From the NCBI GenBank assembly GCA_002787035.1, contig PCVP01000028.1, positions 1 through 64,000 on the forward strand: DNA of 64,000 nucleotides, written 5' to 3'. Positions 41,269 to 48,848 of this stretch are shown here, piece by piece. Numbering within the stretch: the first letter of the stretch is position 1; the number at the start of each line of letters is the position of its first letter. Under the pieces are notes generated by a model. That model saw only the letters and a list, made by a program, of their open reading frames with translations. It did no database searches and was not told the origin of the DNA. The position numbers and the translations under genes were made by a program. This stretch comes from Candidatus Peregrinibacteria bacterium CG11_big_fil_rev_8_21_14_0_20_49_14 (GTDB taxonomy: Bacteria; Patescibacteriota; Gracilibacteria; Peribacterales; Peribacteraceae).

Positions 41269-42897
41269 TTACGAATCTTTCCGCAACAGGAAACTGCCGA
41301 TTGCCAGCGCGTCCATTCCGCAGCAGGCGTAGGTGCGAAGCGCGTCGGTCGGGCTGCATACAAGCGGCTCACCCGCAACATTGAAACTGGTGTTCAAAAT
41401 CACTCCCCTGCCCGTAATGTCTTTGAACTCAGAGATGAGCTTGAAGTAGTGCGGATTCACTTCTTCTCGCACTCCCTGCACGCGTGCCGTTTCGTCCACA
41501 TGCACGGCAGCTCTGTAACTCTCCACTTTGTCTTTACGTGCCTGAAATGCCAGAATCATGAAAGGACTGTTGTACGGACCTTCCACGTATTCTCCGATGT
41601 CGTCGTAGTGCATGGAGGGTGCGAACGGTCGCCACATTTCTCGGTGTTTCACCTCGGCATTCACCTTGTCTTTTATGCCTTCCAATGCCGGGTCCGCCAC
41701 TATGCTTCTGCCGCCGAGTGCCCGTGGTCCCACTTCCATACGACCCTGAAACCACCCCACTACTTTTCCTTGCGACATCAGTTCTGCGGTACGACGCTCT
41801 ATATTATCGCATCGCTCGTAACCGAGCTTCGATTCCCTGAGCACCGCTTCTATTTCTTCATCTGAATACGCAGGTCCGTAGTAGGCGTGGTCAAACACGA
41901 AACTCGGACGCTTACCTGTGAGTTGCACATGCTGAAATACTGCAGCGCCCAGTGCCACACCGGCATCGGAAGATGCAGGCTGTACGAAAATGTCGTCGAC
42001 GTACTCGCTATGCAGTAACTTTCCGTTCGCAGAACAGTTCAGCGCCACACCTCCGGACATACACAAGGCTCTGCTTCCCGACTTCTCTGAAAGATACTTC
42101 GCCATCTGCAACAATGCGCGCTCCAGTGCATGCTGCACGGTGGCGGCCAGATCTTTGTATTCCTGTGTGATCTCCGCACCTTTCTCTCGCGGAGTGAGTG
42201 AAGCCAGAAACTTGTTACGCTTGGTATGGTCTATGCGCGGAACGGGGCAGTCCCAGTCTATGAAATCAAAAAGATCGGGATTTGGCGTACCGAATGCCGC
42301 AAGACCCATGGTTTTCCCTTCGTGACTGTGTGGCTGGAATCCGAGCACTTTGGTCATGCGTTCGTACAGCGCACCCCAGCTACCCGCATTGGTCACACGC
42401 TTGCAGATGTGCAAGTCTGTCCCTTCTCCCCACCCCAGCATGCCGCTTTCGCCTCCGCCTGCTCCGTCGAGAGAGATAAAGTTCGCTTTCTCAAACCCCG
42501 AGAGATACAGGGAACTTGCGACATGTGAGAGGTGATGATTGCAAAACGTCACTCGCGGATCTTGGGGTGAAAATGGAAAGAGTTCGTTCCCGCGGGAAAT
42601 CTCCGCAAGAGTGCGTCGAATTTTCCCGTACGCAAATCGCGGAGGTTGCGGCGGCCAGAGGTTCGGTAACACCACAGACCACTTGCTATCCATACCTATG
42701 GCAATGTGGTCCACCTCTTCGAGGGTTATCCCCCCTTCTTTCAGGCAGTACTCCATCGCCTTGCGAGGGAAAGAACGCGGTGCGTGCTTGGTGCGCGTAA
42801 AACGCTCTTCCTCGGCAAATGCGATAAGCTTGCCATCTACGAGGAGAGCCGCAGCCGTGTTCCAGCTGTAAGGATGTGTAAGTCCGAGTATCTTCAT
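41269..42897 (-). CDS. Carbamoyltransferase (NodU/CmcH family)
   Basis: The 542-residue enzyme has the N-terminal ASKHA-like domain: MKILGLTHPYSWNTAAALLVDG, AEEERFTRTKHAPRSFPRKA (split as AEEERFTRTKHA and PRSFP), NHHLSHVASSLYLSGF with metal-binding His, and SLDGAGGGESG. The C-terminal YrdC-like domain has VVGWFQGRMEVGPRALGGRSI and LNTSFNVAGEPLV. It transfers carbamoyl from carbamoyl phosphate to a hydroxyl of a sugar or natural product. Full length. Its target here is probably a surface glycan, but no glycan cluster adjoins it. Confidence 0.93.
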   Translation of the reverse strand: MKILGLTHPYSWNTAAALLVDGKLIAFAEEERFTRTKHAPRSFPRKAMEYCLKEGGITLEEVDHIAIGMDSKWSVVLPNLWPPQPPRFAYGKIRRTLAEISRGNELFPFSPQDPRVTFCNHHLSHVASSLYLSGFEKANFISLDGAGGGESGMLGWGEGTDLHICKRVTNAGSWGALYERMTKVLGFQPHSHEGKTMGLAAFGTPNPDLFDFIDWDCPVPRIDHTKRNKFLASLTPREKGAEITQEYKDLAATVQHALERALLQMAKYLSEKSGSRALCMSGGVALNCSANGKLLHSEYVDDIFVQPASSDAGVALGAAVFQHVQLTGKRPSFVFDHAYYGPAYSDEEIEAVLRESKLGYERCDNIERRTAELMSQGKVVGWFQGRMEVGPRALGGRSIVADPALEGIKDKVNAEVKHREMWRPFAPSMHYDDIGEYVEGPYNSPFMILAFQARKDKVESYRAAVHVDETARVQGVREEVNPHYFKLISEFKDITGRGVILNTSFNVAGEPLVCSPTDALRTYACCGMDALAIGSFLLRKDS

Positions 42898-42996
42898 ACG
42901 CGCAGCGTATATTCGCAGACAGCGTACCGAAGCACAACGAAGTTTACTGTATTCTCCGTAAAATGGTACTCCTTATGGGAGTTTATTCGAGAGTGA

Positions 42997-43308
42997 TTAG
43001 TACTCAGCAACACCATTGTCAGTTGATGCATCGGGTTCGAAGCCTGAATCATCAACTCCATCATCTACCTCATTGCTTGTTCCCATAAGAACTTCAAAGT
43101 CACTCTGCTGTAAGAACTGAATATGCCTTGAATTAAAGTCATCCCTGAGAGCTTCAAGACCCGTTCCATTAAATAACTCAAGAACTGCACCAGAAACCAT
43201 TCCTTGCTCATCAAATTCAAAGGTATCTACTAATTCTTTAAACTGCACTTTTTGGTCAAGGTCTTCTATTTGAGCAGCAAATCTTTCAAATTGAGTATTT
43301 CTAAACAT
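42997..43308 (-). CDS. Small acidic hypothetical protein (103 aa)
   Basis: The protein is acidic, with no signal or membrane helix. It begins MFRNTQFERFAAQIEDLDQK and ends in a disordered acidic tail (NEVDDGVDDSGFEPDASTD). The base composition is more AT-rich than its neighbours. No family recognised. It follows a tRNA remnant, a usual place for acquired genes. Confidence 0.6.
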   Translation of the reverse strand: MFRNTQFERFAAQIEDLDQKVQFKELVDTFEFDEQGMVSGAVLELFNGTGLEALRDDFNSRHIQFLQQSDFEVLMGTSNEVDDGVDDSGFEPDASTDNGVAEY

Positions 43309-43366
43309 GATTAGGTTGAGAAACTTGTATTAGTACTATATTAAGTATATTGATTCCTGTCAATAA

Positions 43367-43406
43367 TGGTACCCCCGACAGGTATCGAACCTGTATCTTC
43401 GGCTCC
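43367..43406 (-). pseudogene. 3' half of a broken tRNA-Arg
   Basis: Read on the minus strand it gives the 3' anticodon stem side, T arm ACAGG-TTCGATA-CCTGT, acceptor strand CGGGGGT, A and an encoded CCA. The acceptor strand pairs with the GCCCCCG of the 5' fragment at 43697-43703 (G-U at the first pair). The match ends in the anticodon loop. Confidence 0.85.
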
Positions 43407-43455
43407 CACCTTCGCATGTCACTTGTATAGCTGAACAACCATAATTTGGCATATG

Positions 43456-43535
43456 CTTTGTGTCACCCTGAGCTCGTCGAAGGGCGACACAAAGCCAAAA
43501 CGTGATGGTTCGACGAGTTCACCATGACACGTTTT
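43456..43535. repeat. Pair of REP-like hairpins in inverted orientation
   Basis: Hairpin 1 (43456-43494) has arms CTTTGTGTC and GACACAAAG; hairpin 2 (43497-43535) has arms AAAACGTG and CACGTTTT. Their loops carry GAGCTCGTCGAA and TTCGACGAGTTC, near-complements of each other, so the two units are inverted copies. A third related unit (CCTGAGCCTGTCGAAGG) lies at 44519-44535. This resembles REP/BIME elements. Confidence 0.8.
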
Positions 43536-43565
43536 GTATCGTTTTATAGTAGTGTAGCTATATAG

Positions 43566-43642
43566 TGGTGCGCCTGACAGGATTCGAACCTGTGGCCTTC
43601 AGCTCCGGAAGCTGACGCTCTATCCAGCTGAGCTACAGGCGC
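43566..43642 (-). tRNA. tRNA-Arg (CCG), intact
   Basis: Acceptor GCGCCTG (from 43642) pairs with CAGGCGC, discriminator A, encoded CCA (43566-43568). Anticodon arm TCAGC-TTCCGGA-GCTGA gives CCG. It lies inside the insertion that splits the neighbouring tRNA-Arg. Confidence 0.95.
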
Positions 43643-43666
43643 ATGATGTGCTTCGGTGGGCAAAAG

Positions 43667-43703
43667 CCGGAAGCTGACAGTCTATCCGTTAGCCTACGGG
43701 GGC
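43667..43703 (-). pseudogene. 5' half of a broken tRNA-Arg (CCG)
   Basis: Starting at 43703, the minus strand reads acceptor GCCCCCG, TA, a D arm and TCAGC-TTCCGG. There the match to a tRNA stops, in the middle of the anticodon loop. Joined to the fragment at 43367-43406 it would form a 75-nt tRNA with CCG anticodon. Confidence 0.85.
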
Positions 43704-43715
43704 ACTGCGGTAATA

Positions 43716-44480
43716 CTAAGCAGGCAACCCGAAGAATTCCACCGTGGTTCGGGTGGTAATTTCGTCCAGTTCTTGCAGAGAAACACCTTTTAAATCCGCA
43801 AGTAACTTGGCGACCTCCGCTACGTACGCAGGTTCGTTGCGTCTCCCCCTGTGCGGAACGGGGGCAAGATACGGTGCATCTGTTTCTATCATCATCTGTT
43901 CCAAGGGACACTTCTTTATGGTTCTGCGAATCTCTTCGGACTTGGTATAGGTTGCAATGCCCGTAAACGAAAGGTGGTAGCCACGTTCCACCAACGGGGC
44001 GACATCTTCCCATTTTTCAGTGCAGCAATGAATGACAACACTCGGAGGATTCACCTCCGCGATCGTTTCTCGTATATGCTCCACTGCCTCTCTGCAATGC
44101 ACCACCGCGGGGAGGTTCAGCTCTTTTGTAAGGAGCAGTTGCGCACGAAATACTTCTCGCTGCGTGCTGCGCGGCGAATTATCGTAAAAGTAATCCAAGC
44201 CTATTTCTCCCACCGCCACCACTTTCTTTGAGCTGCGAATCATATCGGTTAGGCGGCTCATGCTTTCCTTCGACCATCGGCTGCTGACATGCGGATGCAC
44301 GCCGATCGTACAAAAGACCTCGTCATACCTTGCCGATATTTCCAGGCAGCGTTCTCCTTCCTCCAAAGAATCGGCTATGGCTATACATCTGCCCACTCCC
44401 GCCTCACGAGCACGACGCAGGACTGCGGGAAGATCTTTTTCGAACTGAGTGTCGCCCAGGTGGCAATGAGAATCGATCAT
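43716..44480 (-). CDS. tatD: TatD-family DNase/metal hydrolase
   Basis: The 254-residue TIM-barrel enzyme has the metal motif MIDSHCHLGD, GEIGLDYFYDNS with the bridging Glu, PAVVHCREA, VIHCC, and METDAPYLAPVPHRG near the C-terminus. TatD proteins are Mg2+-dependent 3' exonucleases in DNA repair and turnover. The first 20 bp of the gene are repeated upstream at 44536-44556. Confidence 0.94.
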   Translation of the reverse strand: MIDSHCHLGDTQFEKDLPAVLRRAREAGVGRCIAIADSLEEGERCLEISARYDEVFCTIGVHPHVSSRWSKESMSRLTDMIRSSKKVVAVGEIGLDYFYDNSPRSTQREVFRAQLLLTKELNLPAVVHCREAVEHIRETIAEVNPPSVVIHCCTEKWEDVAPLVERGYHLSFTGIATYTKSEEIRRTIKKCPLEQMMIETDAPYLAPVPHRGRRNEPAYVAEVAKLLADLKGVSLQELDEITTRTTVEFFGLPA

Positions 44481-44510
44481 AGAACAAACAAATAAAAATG
44501 AGGGAGAGAA

Positions 44511-44556
44511 TTGTCATCCTGAGCCTGTCGAAGGATGGCAATGGGAATCGATCATA
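44511..44556. repeat. REP-like hairpin plus duplicate of the tatD 5' end
   Basis: TTGTCATCC (44511-44519) and GGATGGCAA (44533-44541) form a stem with one mismatch around TGAGCCTGTCGAA. The bases 44536-44556 repeat 44461-44481 (start of tatD) with one mismatch, 75 bp apart. The hairpin overlaps the duplicate by six bases. Confidence 0.75.
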
Positions 44557-44571
44557 CGAGCAGCATACCAC

Positions 44572-45195
44572 TCACGTTGTCTGTGTCTTCTTTCCTTCGA
44601 AGATTCCTATGAGAAAAGCGGCAGTCACAGACCCGACCAGATTCGCCACAAGATCCCATCCCGTATTGATGTATCCGCCCACATTCGTATTGGGAATGGC
44701 CAGCGTCGCCACAAACTCCACCACCTCGTTCAGCGCTCCAAGCCCCATGCCTCCGATGGCACAAAGCACAAGGATTCCCGACGTCGGATACACATTCTTC
44801 AGAGCGCAGCGCAATGCCTGCCAACACAGCCACGTGGAAATACCGAACCCATAGGCATGCACAACGTGGTCATACTTCAGGAAACCCGGAATCAACCACC
44901 AGCTGTAAAACACATGATTTACACCGTTTACGGGCCAGCTTAGCGGTACGGGTACCAACCCACCGACCATATGGAGCAGACCCCAGATACTCAGCCCCCA
45001 CACCACTCCCGAAGAAAGCTTCACACGCAGATGCACGGCAATGGCGGCGCATGCCAAAATAAGCACCACGGCGATGTAGTACACAAACTCCCAGTTGTGC
45101 AATTGCAGTGCGAAAACAGACGCAGCCAGAAGGTACGCCGCAGAGAAGAGTCCGACATTGCGAAGGGGGGCAAAACGAGAAGCATCGACAGTCAT
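44572..45195 (-). CDS. DUF2238-like membrane protein
   Basis: The 207-residue protein has about six hydrophobic segments. The conserved part reads YDHVVHAYGFG, GMGLGALNEVVEFVATL and GGYINTGWDLVANLVG, the His/Glu/Asp-containing core of DUF2238 (YjdF-like) proteins. The function of the family is not known. Start ATG 45195 is well placed, 15 nt downstream of the TfoX-like gene on the same strand. Confidence 0.8.
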   Translation of the reverse strand: MTVDASRFAPLRNVGLFSAAYLLAASVFALQLHNWEFVYYIAVVLILACAAIAVHLRVKLSSGVVWGLSIWGLLHMVGGLVPVPLSWPVNGVNHVFYSWWLIPGFLKYDHVVHAYGFGISTWLCWQALRCALKNVYPTSGILVLCAIGGMGLGALNEVVEFVATLAIPNTNVGGYINTGWDLVANLVGSVTAAFLIGIFEGKKTQTT

Positions 45196-45210
45196 GTGTC
45201 ACAGCATACC

Positions 45211-45474
45211 TCAGAGTGCGGCAAGTTGCGCCCTGAGCTTTTCTTTTATTTCATCGGGCACTTCATCAAACCGCATATCGTTCATGGCTCCGAAGAGTGC
45301 CCACAGCAGCACAATACTCGCATTGGGTTTGATTTCTTTCATCATCGCATACAGTCGTACGATGCCGATTTTTTCTATGTCCCCTTTCGTATGTATGCCG
45401 ATACGTGCAAACCACTCTTCGCATGCTCTGCCGAGATTCGGCAGATCTTTTATGGGAGTATTTGCATCCGACAT
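45211..45474 (-). CDS. TfoX C-terminal-domain protein
   Basis: The 87-residue protein begins with the TfoX C-terminal signature: IKDLPNLGRACEEWFARIGIHTKGDIEKIG, quoted as DLPNLGRACEEWFARIGIHT, followed by LLWALFGAMNDMRFDEVP. It is a helix-hairpin-helix-like fold found alone in many bacteria. A role in competence is known only for full-length TfoX, so it should not be assumed. Confidence 0.85.
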   Translation of the reverse strand: MSDANTPIKDLPNLGRACEEWFARIGIHTKGDIEKIGIVRLYAMMKEIKPNASIVLLWALFGAMNDMRFDEVPDEIKEKLRAQLAAL

Positions 45475-45481
45475 ATCTGCA

Positions 45482-45724
45482 TTATACGGAAATCAATTCT
45501 TCTTTCTGTTGCCTGCTCCATTTCTTTATTTCCGCTTCTCGTTTGCGTGCTTGCGAGAGTGTTGCAAATTCCTCATTGTAGATAATGTGTACGGGTCCTC
45601 TGCTCCGTGTGTACTTCGCCCCCGTACCGTCATTATGTTTTGCTTCACGATCTTGTATATCCATACATGTTCCCGCATACAGAGAATTGTCACTGCACCG
45701 AGCAAGGTAGAAGTAGTGGGGCAT
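45482..45724 (-). CDS. GIY-YIG nuclease-domain protein (UPF0213 type)
   Basis: The 80-residue protein starts MPHYFYLARCSDNSLYAGT, with Y-F-Y ... L-Y-A-G as the GIY-YIG variant, and continues with HNDGTGAKYTRSRGPV and SQARKREAEIKKWSR. These stand-alone domains are thought to act on DNA; no target is known. ATG 45724 gives the family start; the frame extends six codons further. Seven nt separate it from the TfoX-like gene. Confidence 0.88.
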   Translation of the reverse strand: MPHYFYLARCSDNSLYAGTCMDIQDREAKHNDGTGAKYTRSRGPVHIIYNEEFATLSQARKREAEIKKWSRQQKEELISV

Positions 45725-45832
45725 GATGTGAGTATAAACCAAACATCACTGAAAAAAGTCCACTAAAGATCGGGAGGGTACTTTTCGGGTTTGAGCTGTC
45801 CGTTGGTGAGAGCATAGCTTTCCCTCATGCGT

Positions 45833-45907
45833 TGGTGGGTCGGGTGGGATTTGAACCCACGGCCAATAGGTTAAAAGCCTACTGCTCTACCCCTGAGCTA
45901 CCGACCC
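45833..45907 (-). tRNA. tRNA-Lys (TTT)
   Basis: Acceptor GGGTCGG pairs with CCGACCC, discriminator A, encoded CCA (45833-45835). Anticodon arm GTAGG-CTTTTAA-CCTAT gives TTT. Confidence 0.96.
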
Positions 45908-45995
45908 ATAGCTTCGGCATTGTAGGGAAAGAACAAACAAGCGGAAAGAAAAAGCTGTGCTACCTTCCGTTCGTATTCTCACGAGAGAACAAAGA

Positions 45996-47189
45996 CTATT
46001 CCCGGTGCTTTTCCACCAGACTCCGTAGTGCCTTATTTTTGGATAATCGCCTTTCAACCACCCCGATATATCCTTTGGCCTGCGTGGTACCGATTCCCAT
46101 TTGTCGAGCCACATCTTTTACTTTCATCGGATCCCTTTCTCCAAACCCAGTCTTGAGAAGCCATGCCTGAATATATTTCTCCGGAATGCCGCCCATCGCG
46201 TGCAGAGCTTTGGTAAAAGCGTCGGAAATATCCTGCTGCTGCAATCGAGCATCTTCTGCAGGAGCACCGGTGTCTGCTATGAGAGAGCCTCGTGTGGTGT
46301 CTCCGCCTTCTCCGAGAATATCATCGAGGCGCTGGGGCTTCTTTCGTACCTTGCGCATCTGTTTCACTTCATCCTCGGTGAGCCCGCAAAAAGCCGCTAC
46401 CTCGGCGACACTCGGCTTATGCACCCCCTGAGTTTGCAGTTGCTGCTCTGCTTTTCGCACTTTGTACAGCATACCCACGATGTGTTCGGGAAGACGGATG
46501 TCTCTTGTGCCATCCGTGAGTGCACGTAGAATAGCTTGTCGTATCCACCATGTCGCATATGTGGAAAATTTGCATCCGCGCGTGGGGTCAAACTTCTCGA
46601 CAGCTCTTGCCAAACCCACTCCTCCTTCTTGTACAAGATCTTGGAATGAAAGCCCGAGTCCCCTGTAACGCTTGGCTATGGATACTACCAAGCGATAATT
46701 GTGATGAGAGAGCTGATCTTGCCTCTCTTTGTATGGTGCGTGAGCACCTTTCAGCACATGAAATCTCTCTTCTGCGGCACCAAGACTTTCCCCCAACAGT
46801 TCTGTATCCGCACCCTCCGGGCATTTGGTCTGCAACAATCGAACATGATCTTTGAATGTTTTATAGCACGCATACGCCACTGCGGGATCCGTATTCAAAT
46901 CCACGGGCCCTTCGGGATACCTTGCGGCAAACGGAGATTGCGCAAGCAGAGCAATAAACCTGCTGCGAGCTTCTGCAAGCGCTGCAGTAACGGTCTTTTC
47001 ATTCTCTATCGAGAGAGGTTTCGGCTTACAAAGAGTCTGAAGCATGTACTGTATATCGTCCATACGCCCTTCTTTACCGAGTCCTGTCAGTAACTGCTGC
47101 TTTTGTAATTCTCCGGTGCACACTTCATCTTCCTCGAGAGCAAGTTCATCGGGAGACGGTTCTGCCACATCTAATAGTTCTAACGCCAT
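45996..47189 (-). CDS. Sigma-70 family RNA polymerase sigma factor with divergent region 4
   Basis: A 397-residue group 1/2-like sigma factor. Region 2 is canonical: [49 protein letters not shown] (-10 recognition and melting). Region 3 follows with RDIRLPEHI and [18 protein letters not shown]. Region 4 is weak: where sigma-70 proteins usually have VTRERIRQIE, this one reads [18 protein letters not shown]. The N-terminal 130 residues are unlike region 1.1. It may be the main or an alternative sigma; the window does not decide. Confidence 0.9.
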   Translation of the reverse strand: MALELLDVAEPSPDELALEEDEVCTGELQKQQLLTGLGKEGRMDDIQYMLQTLCKPKPLSIENEKTVTAALAEARSRFIALLAQSPFAARYPEGPVDLNTDPAVAYACYKTFKDHVRLLQTKCPEGADTELLGESLGAAEERFHVLKGAHAPYKERQDQLSHHNYRLVVSIAKRYRGLGLSFQDLVQEGGVGLARAVEKFDPTRGCKFSTYATWWIRQAILRALTDGTRDIRLPEHIVGMLYKVRKAEQQLQTQGVHKPSVAEVAAFCGLTEDEVKQMRKVRKKPQRLDDILGEGGDTTRGSLIADTGAPAEDARLQQQDISDAFTKALHAMGGIPEKYIQAWLLKTGFGERDPMKVKDVARQMGIGTTQAKGYIGVVERRLSKNKALRSLVEKHRE

Positions 47190-47288
47190 AGGAGGGCAGA
47201 AAATGCTAGTGGAGCTAAAGAGCAGTGAGAAGTAATAAGACGAGAATCTCTACTCGCGTCGCTCGCTCAGGGCAGGCACACTACACAC

Positions 47289-48407
47289 ATGCGTATAGCT
47301 CTCATTCACGAACTTCTCACGAGGCGCGGCGGCGCGGAGCGCGTCGCGCGAATCTTCGCCGACATGTTCCCCGACGCCCCCGTATACACACTGCTCTACG
47401 ACGAAAAGAAACTCGGGCAGTGGTTTCCCAAGAAGCGCGTACGAGCGGCAAAACTGCCCGCTACCCGCTACCCGCTACCCGCTCGTCTGAAATACAACCA
47501 CCACCTCTACCTTACGTCATTCCCTTCAATGGTCGAATCTTGGGACTTCTCGGAATTCGATGTGGTGCTCAGCAGTTCGTCGGCTTTCGCACACGGCATC
47601 ATCACGAACGGAAACCCCAAGCACATCTGCTACGTGCACTCCCCTGCTCGCTATCTCTGGGACGCCACACACGAAGTACTGGAACGAGCGGGGCAAGGAC
47701 CGTTCGGTCATATAAAGAAATGGCATCTCGGTCGTACACTCCACCCACTTCGTATGTGGGACAGCGAAGTCGCCGCAAGACCGGACTTACTGCTCGCAAA
47801 TTCACAAGAAGTACGGCGACGAATAGAGCTCTACTGGAGACGAGAAAGCACCGTTCTCTACCCGCCCATAGAAGACTTCTGGCTGGAAGCGGACGTACGA
47901 AAGGAGAAGGAAAATTTTTACCTCATTGTTTCCACGCTCACACCGTACAAACGAATAGAGCGTGCCATAGAAGCATGTAACAATCTGAAAGCGCCGCTGA
48001 AAATAGTTGGTGAAGGAAAAGACTACGGACGACTGAAAAAAATGGCAGGTCCGACAGTTGAAATGCTGGGATACCAATCCAACGAATCCGTACGAGACTT
48101 GTACACTCGAGCAAAAGCAGTGCTCTTTCCCGGGAAAGATGATTTCGGACTCGTACCTGTGGAAGCCATGGCATGCGGTGCGCCCGTTATCGCCCTGAAA
48201 GAAGGAGGCGCACTGGAAACAGTGGAAGAAGGGGAGACCGGGTTTTTCTTTGCGGAACCGAGTGCCGAATCACTCGAACAAACATTGCACCAAACGCGCT
48301 CTATGAACATAGATCCCTTGGTATGCAGAGAGCACGCACAAACATTCCGCAGACAACACTTCGAACGCTCCGTACGCAGTGCGATAGAACGTGAGTGCAA
48401 TGTGTAG
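47289..48407 (+). CDS. GT4-family glycosyltransferase
   Basis: The 372-residue GT-B enzyme has the N-terminal RIALIHELLTRRGGAERV, CYVHSPARYLWD, and the donor domain with STLTPYKRIERAIEA and PGKDDFGLVPVEAMACGAPVIAL (EX7E motif). It transfers a sugar from a nucleotide donor, probably onto a lipid-linked glycan. It carries a heptanucleotide repeat near codon 57-66. Its stop abuts the EamA-like gene. Confidence 0.9.
   Translation: MRIALIHELLTRRGGAERVARIFADMFPDAPVYTLLYDEKKLGQWFPKKRVRAAKLPATRYPLPARLKYNHHLYLTSFPSMVESWDFSEFDVVLSSSSAFAHGIITNGNPKHICYVHSPARYLWDATHEVLERAGQGPFGHIKKWHLGRTLHPLRMWDSEVAARPDLLLANSQEVRRRIELYWRRESTVLYPPIEDFWLEADVRKEKENFYLIVSTLTPYKRIERAIEACNNLKAPLKIVGEGKDYGRLKKMAGPTVEMLGYQSNESVRDLYTRAKAVLFPGKDDFGLVPVEAMACGAPVIALKEGGALETVEEGETGFFFAEPSAESLEQTLHQTRSMNIDPLVCREHAQTFRRQHFERSVRSAIERECNV
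47457..47484 (+). repeat. Heptanucleotide tandem repeat inside the glycosyltransferase gene
   Basis: CCCGCTA is repeated three times and followed by CCCGCTC. A unit length of seven means gain or loss of one copy shifts the reading frame. The current copy number keeps the frame open. Confidence 0.85.
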
Positions 48408-48848
48408 CTACGCCTTTGCAACCATGGTTCCTCCCACCACAATGAGCGCAGAACCCAAAAGAAGTTGCGGCACTTTTACCTGCTTCCACTCGGAAAAAAT
48501 CCAGAGAGCGATGAGTACCGTAAACAACGTATTCATATTAAACAGCGGCACCAGTTTTCCGAGCGGCGCATGATACTGCGAAAGCGCCAATGCCACGGAA
48601 CCGGTTCCCACTCCCCAGCACACACCCATCACCAAACTCATTCCCCCCGAACGAACCGTGACGGAACCGACGGGAAGCATAACAGTAACTATCACTCCGA
48701 TTATCAGAATACCCATACCGACAAACAGCAGATACGGCCCTACGCCTATGCCCGCCTGCGTACTCGTTTTGGCAAGAGTATTGGAAAAGGTATACGCAAT
48801 GGCGGGAACAAGTCCGCCAATGAGGAGTCCGAGTGTTTGGCTGCTCAT
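48408..48848 (-). CDS. EamA/EmrE-like small transporter
   Basis: The 146-residue protein has five hydrophobic segments: LGLLIGGLVPAIAYTFSNTL, YLLFVGMGILIIGVIV, MSLVMGVCWGVGTGSVALAL, PLFNMNTLFTVLIALWIFSEW and LLLGSALIVVGGTMVAKA. This is one EamA-type repeat, as in small drug/metabolite transporters acting as dimers. It overlaps ruvB as ATGA and should be co-translated with it. Confidence 0.78.
   Translation of the reverse strand: MSSQTLGLLIGGLVPAIAYTFSNTLAKTSTQAGIGVGPYLLFVGMGILIIGVIVTVMLPVGSVTVRSGGMSLVMGVCWGVGTGSVALALSQYHAPLGKLVPLFNMNTLFTVLIALWIFSEWKQVKVPQLLLGSALIVVGGTMVAKA

Noticed and set aside
43367-43703. Group I intron in the tRNA-Arg anticodon loop
   Set aside because: The 5' exon does not end in U, and the insert holds a complete tRNA and REP-like hairpins rather than intron core motifs.
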